NCBI GenBank assembly: GCA_009869945.1
Contig: WIXG01000286.1
Location: 1 to 64,000, forward strand
Reading direction: 5' to 3'
DNA length: 64,000 nt
DNA from: Mesaphorura yosii
Taxonomy: Eukaryota > Arthropoda > Collembola > Poduromorpha > Tullbergiidae
Position numbers and translations under genes: made by a program
Shown: one piece after another, positions 61,601 to 64,000 of the stretch
Position numbering within the stretch: position 1 is the stretch's first letter
Layout: each line of letters starts with the position of its first letter
Notes under the pieces: model-generated
Databases searched by the model: none
Seen by the model: the letters and a program-made list of their open reading frames with translations, nothing else
What the model was told of the DNA's origin: nothing

Positions 61601-64000
61601 CCTTTTTGAGAAATTTACTCGTGTCGCTTTTATTTCTTGAGAAGCCATGAGCCCATGAGTCACTGTCACTCGTCACATAGCAAATCGCAGCAGAGCAATG
61701 CATTTCTGCTTGTTGGAAGCAACAAATCAATTATTTTTGCTGATTTCAGTAGAAAGCATCATAAATTCAATATTGCACTGCCGTTTCCTGAACCTGCAAA
61801 CAGAAATTTATTTAAACAACATGGCTGATTAAAGTGAATTTGAATTTTGTTGATCAACTTTTACATTTCACATTTTGATTATCATTTCCTGGAAACTTGG
61901 CTTTGGCTTGGAAAAGTTAAGGTTAGACAGGCTGAATTTGAAGACTTGATTTTAAGCCTCTTGAGAGAAGGCGACGGTTTGAAGAAGTTTTGAATTTCTT
62001 GTTTTCATGATACACATCAACGAGTGCATTGCACTGCAATAAAAACAAAAGAAATGACTGAAATGAGTCGCCTGAAACATGAACCGCAGCTAATTTTCTC
62101 ATTTTTGTAAGAAAAACGTGCAGAATCTAATTTGGGCGCTTGAGACATGCAAATTAACACTTAATTTCATTCTCATCACGCAGGCAGGCTCCAAACCGTT
62201 AGAGCCATTCATTCTTTGCAGTTTCTGCGTGCTTTGTGAGCGTGAGACGATGCTCGAGAGCTTTGTTTCTTGCAATTTTCAATGCCAAAGTAGCAATTTG
62301 CAGTTTGCAATTTGTAATTTGCATTTAGAGCCAACGTAACGATCCGGGCAATAAACAAAGGAGGAAGTGACTCGATTTAATGGCCATTCACGCAGTAATG
62401 GCGACCTGAAATTTTGAGAAAGCCGAGCCGAATTCGAACTCGAATTCGGGTTTTATGACGTTCTCATATCAGAATTGCAGACGCTTTTCTGTGGAGTCTG
62501 TTCAACGTTCAAGGTAAAGAGTTTACGACTGACTTCTTATTTCAGCAAGGAAATTGCTCGTACTTCGATTATCTAATGCCTGGTTCACAGAGACGCGTTC
62601 GCCCGCCGCACTGAAAGCTAGCTTTTTCGCGAGCATCTCGACGCGCATTCAAAAAGTCGCTTCCAAGCGTCTGCTGTGAACTAGGTATAATTCTGTCTGT
62701 CATGCAACGGACATAAAAATGCCAAATGCGCGAATGAGGAAACATGAAACGCACATGACGCAGTTCGGATGTGAAAATCATCTTGAGTTTGGCAAATCAC
62801 AAATCACGGACGTAAACTTCCGGTGATATTGCGAAAGAATTTGCGACGCTGCGCAGGTGCGCGTCCAAAAGCCTTTCAGACAGTTAAAGTAAAAATTGTA
62901 ATTAGAAGAGGCCCTGGATTTTCTACCCGAGCAGCAATAAAACCGCCCTCGTACAGATTTTGCAAATCATTTCTCGTCTTCTCCCGAAATGGCGAAGGAT
63001 TCATGGTACCTCGCACCGAGAGCAATAAAACTCTCGACTCGCTACTCGCCGCTCATGGCCGAATTGGTAAGGATTTGCGACGCATTCGCAGCGCAGCTGC
63101 AACATGATTGTCGAGATCTTGAAGGTTACTTTTAATTTCGCACTTTCCCTTTGTATTTGTGTTCAATTTTCATAAATCATAAACCGAGACCAAGACCGAG
63201 ACGGAGCCGAGATTGACGAGGATGACGACGAAAATCGAGAATGGAGCTGACTCACACTCAGCTGCGCTTGAAATCGAATATCGCCAAGCCATGCCATGTA
63301 TTTTGCCTTATGAATCGTCATCCCAGGAAGTAGAGCGTGAAATTAGAATGACATTTATTTAGTTGGGCAAATGGTGTTGAGGTCCCTTCGTCACTTGTAT
63401 TTGGATTTGCATACGCTTTATATTCACATTGGCTTTATGCAAAATGCAGGCACTGACTATTGTGCGATTAGCGATTATGAAATCGGAATGGCCGAGTGGC
63501 CAAATTACGCCAATATTATTGCTCAGGCTGTGAATGGCAGGCATATGGCTCTAATTTTAGGACGTGTATTACTGTAAGTCAAAACTGGTGACTGTTTTCT
63601 ATGATAGCTTTTCGTTCTGATGTGGGATTTGTGATTTTCTCAAGTCTCTGCTTTACATTTGCATGAATGTAATATTCCCTTAATGAAGTATGCATGAAAA
63701 TACAAAAACTAAGCACTCGCATTGCATTTTATTATGACCTACTTATTTAGTCCTTTGAGCTGCCTGAACTTAAATCCTGTCTTCAAGTTCATAATTTATT
63801 AGTTTGAGGTACAGCGAAATCCAATGGCAGCTCAGCCAAGAAGAAAGCGATTCCCATGAAATTGAAATTCATTAATTCGTTGAATTGTAATATTAAGCTC
63901 AAACACAAGAAAACAACCAAATGACTGCCGACTGCACTGAAAATTGAGCCATCGTAATCAACCGCACGAGTTTCATGTCAAAACAGCAGGTGACCGGTTC
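58644..64000. other. Right-hand gene desert
   Basis: About 5.4 kb of AT-rich noncoding DNA with only short chance frames. It has clusters of short words such as CAATTTGC, TTCGCATT and AATGCAATGC (for example 58975-59120, 61048-61066 and 62270-62325). No tRNA, rRNA or recognisable repeat family was found. Confidence 0.5.

Overview
The window is nuclear DNA from an animal, most likely an arthropod. Genes are split by many GT-AG introns, intergenic DNA is long and AT-rich, and the proteins are typical of metazoans. The insect-style nrf-6 acyltransferase, the WSD-type acyltransferase and the BACURD adaptor all suggest an arthropod. A springtail- or crustacean-like genome is a guess from gene content and intron density, not a demonstrated placement. 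I reconstructed gene models by hand from reading frames, splice signals and phase continuity, so exon ends may be off by a few bases where a splice site is weak.

Layout: 1-523 (-) is the 5' end of a C2H2 zinc-finger gene running off the left edge. 0.5-11.2 kb is a gene desert with an inverted-repeat element at 5.8-6.4 kb. 11.2-19.9 kb (+) is a WS/DGAT-like acyltransferase in 8 recognised coding exons, with an antisense solo LTR in one intron. 21.0-22.5 kb (-) is an LPCAT3/nessy-type MBOAT. 25.0-30.8 kb (+) is thymidine phosphorylase. A compact, gene-dense block follows: PRMT3 (-), a zinc-finger protein with a PP1-docking motif (+), a BACURD-type KCTD (-), CHMP2A/Vps2 (+), SGF29 (-), a decayed TPR gene (+), an nrf-6-type acyltransferase (+) and a broken acidic ORF (-). 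From 49.5 to 55.4 kb (-) lies a type II membrane protein of unknown function. A decayed MULE transposase sits at 57.7-58.6 kb (-), and the rest to 64 kb is a second desert.

The genes do not form one pathway. Three encode acyltransferases of different folds (WS/DGAT, MBOAT, acyltransferase-3). PRMT3 and SGF29 act on ribosomal/histone arginines and on H3K4me3 reading respectively, and CHMP2A belongs to ESCRT-III. No coordinated novel system was found. The least expected items are the zinc-finger protein with internal repeats and a Ki-67/RepoMan-like PP1-docking site, the WS/DGAT whose usual catalytic histidine reads as glutamine, and a hAT-type MITE between PRMT3 and the zinc-finger gene.
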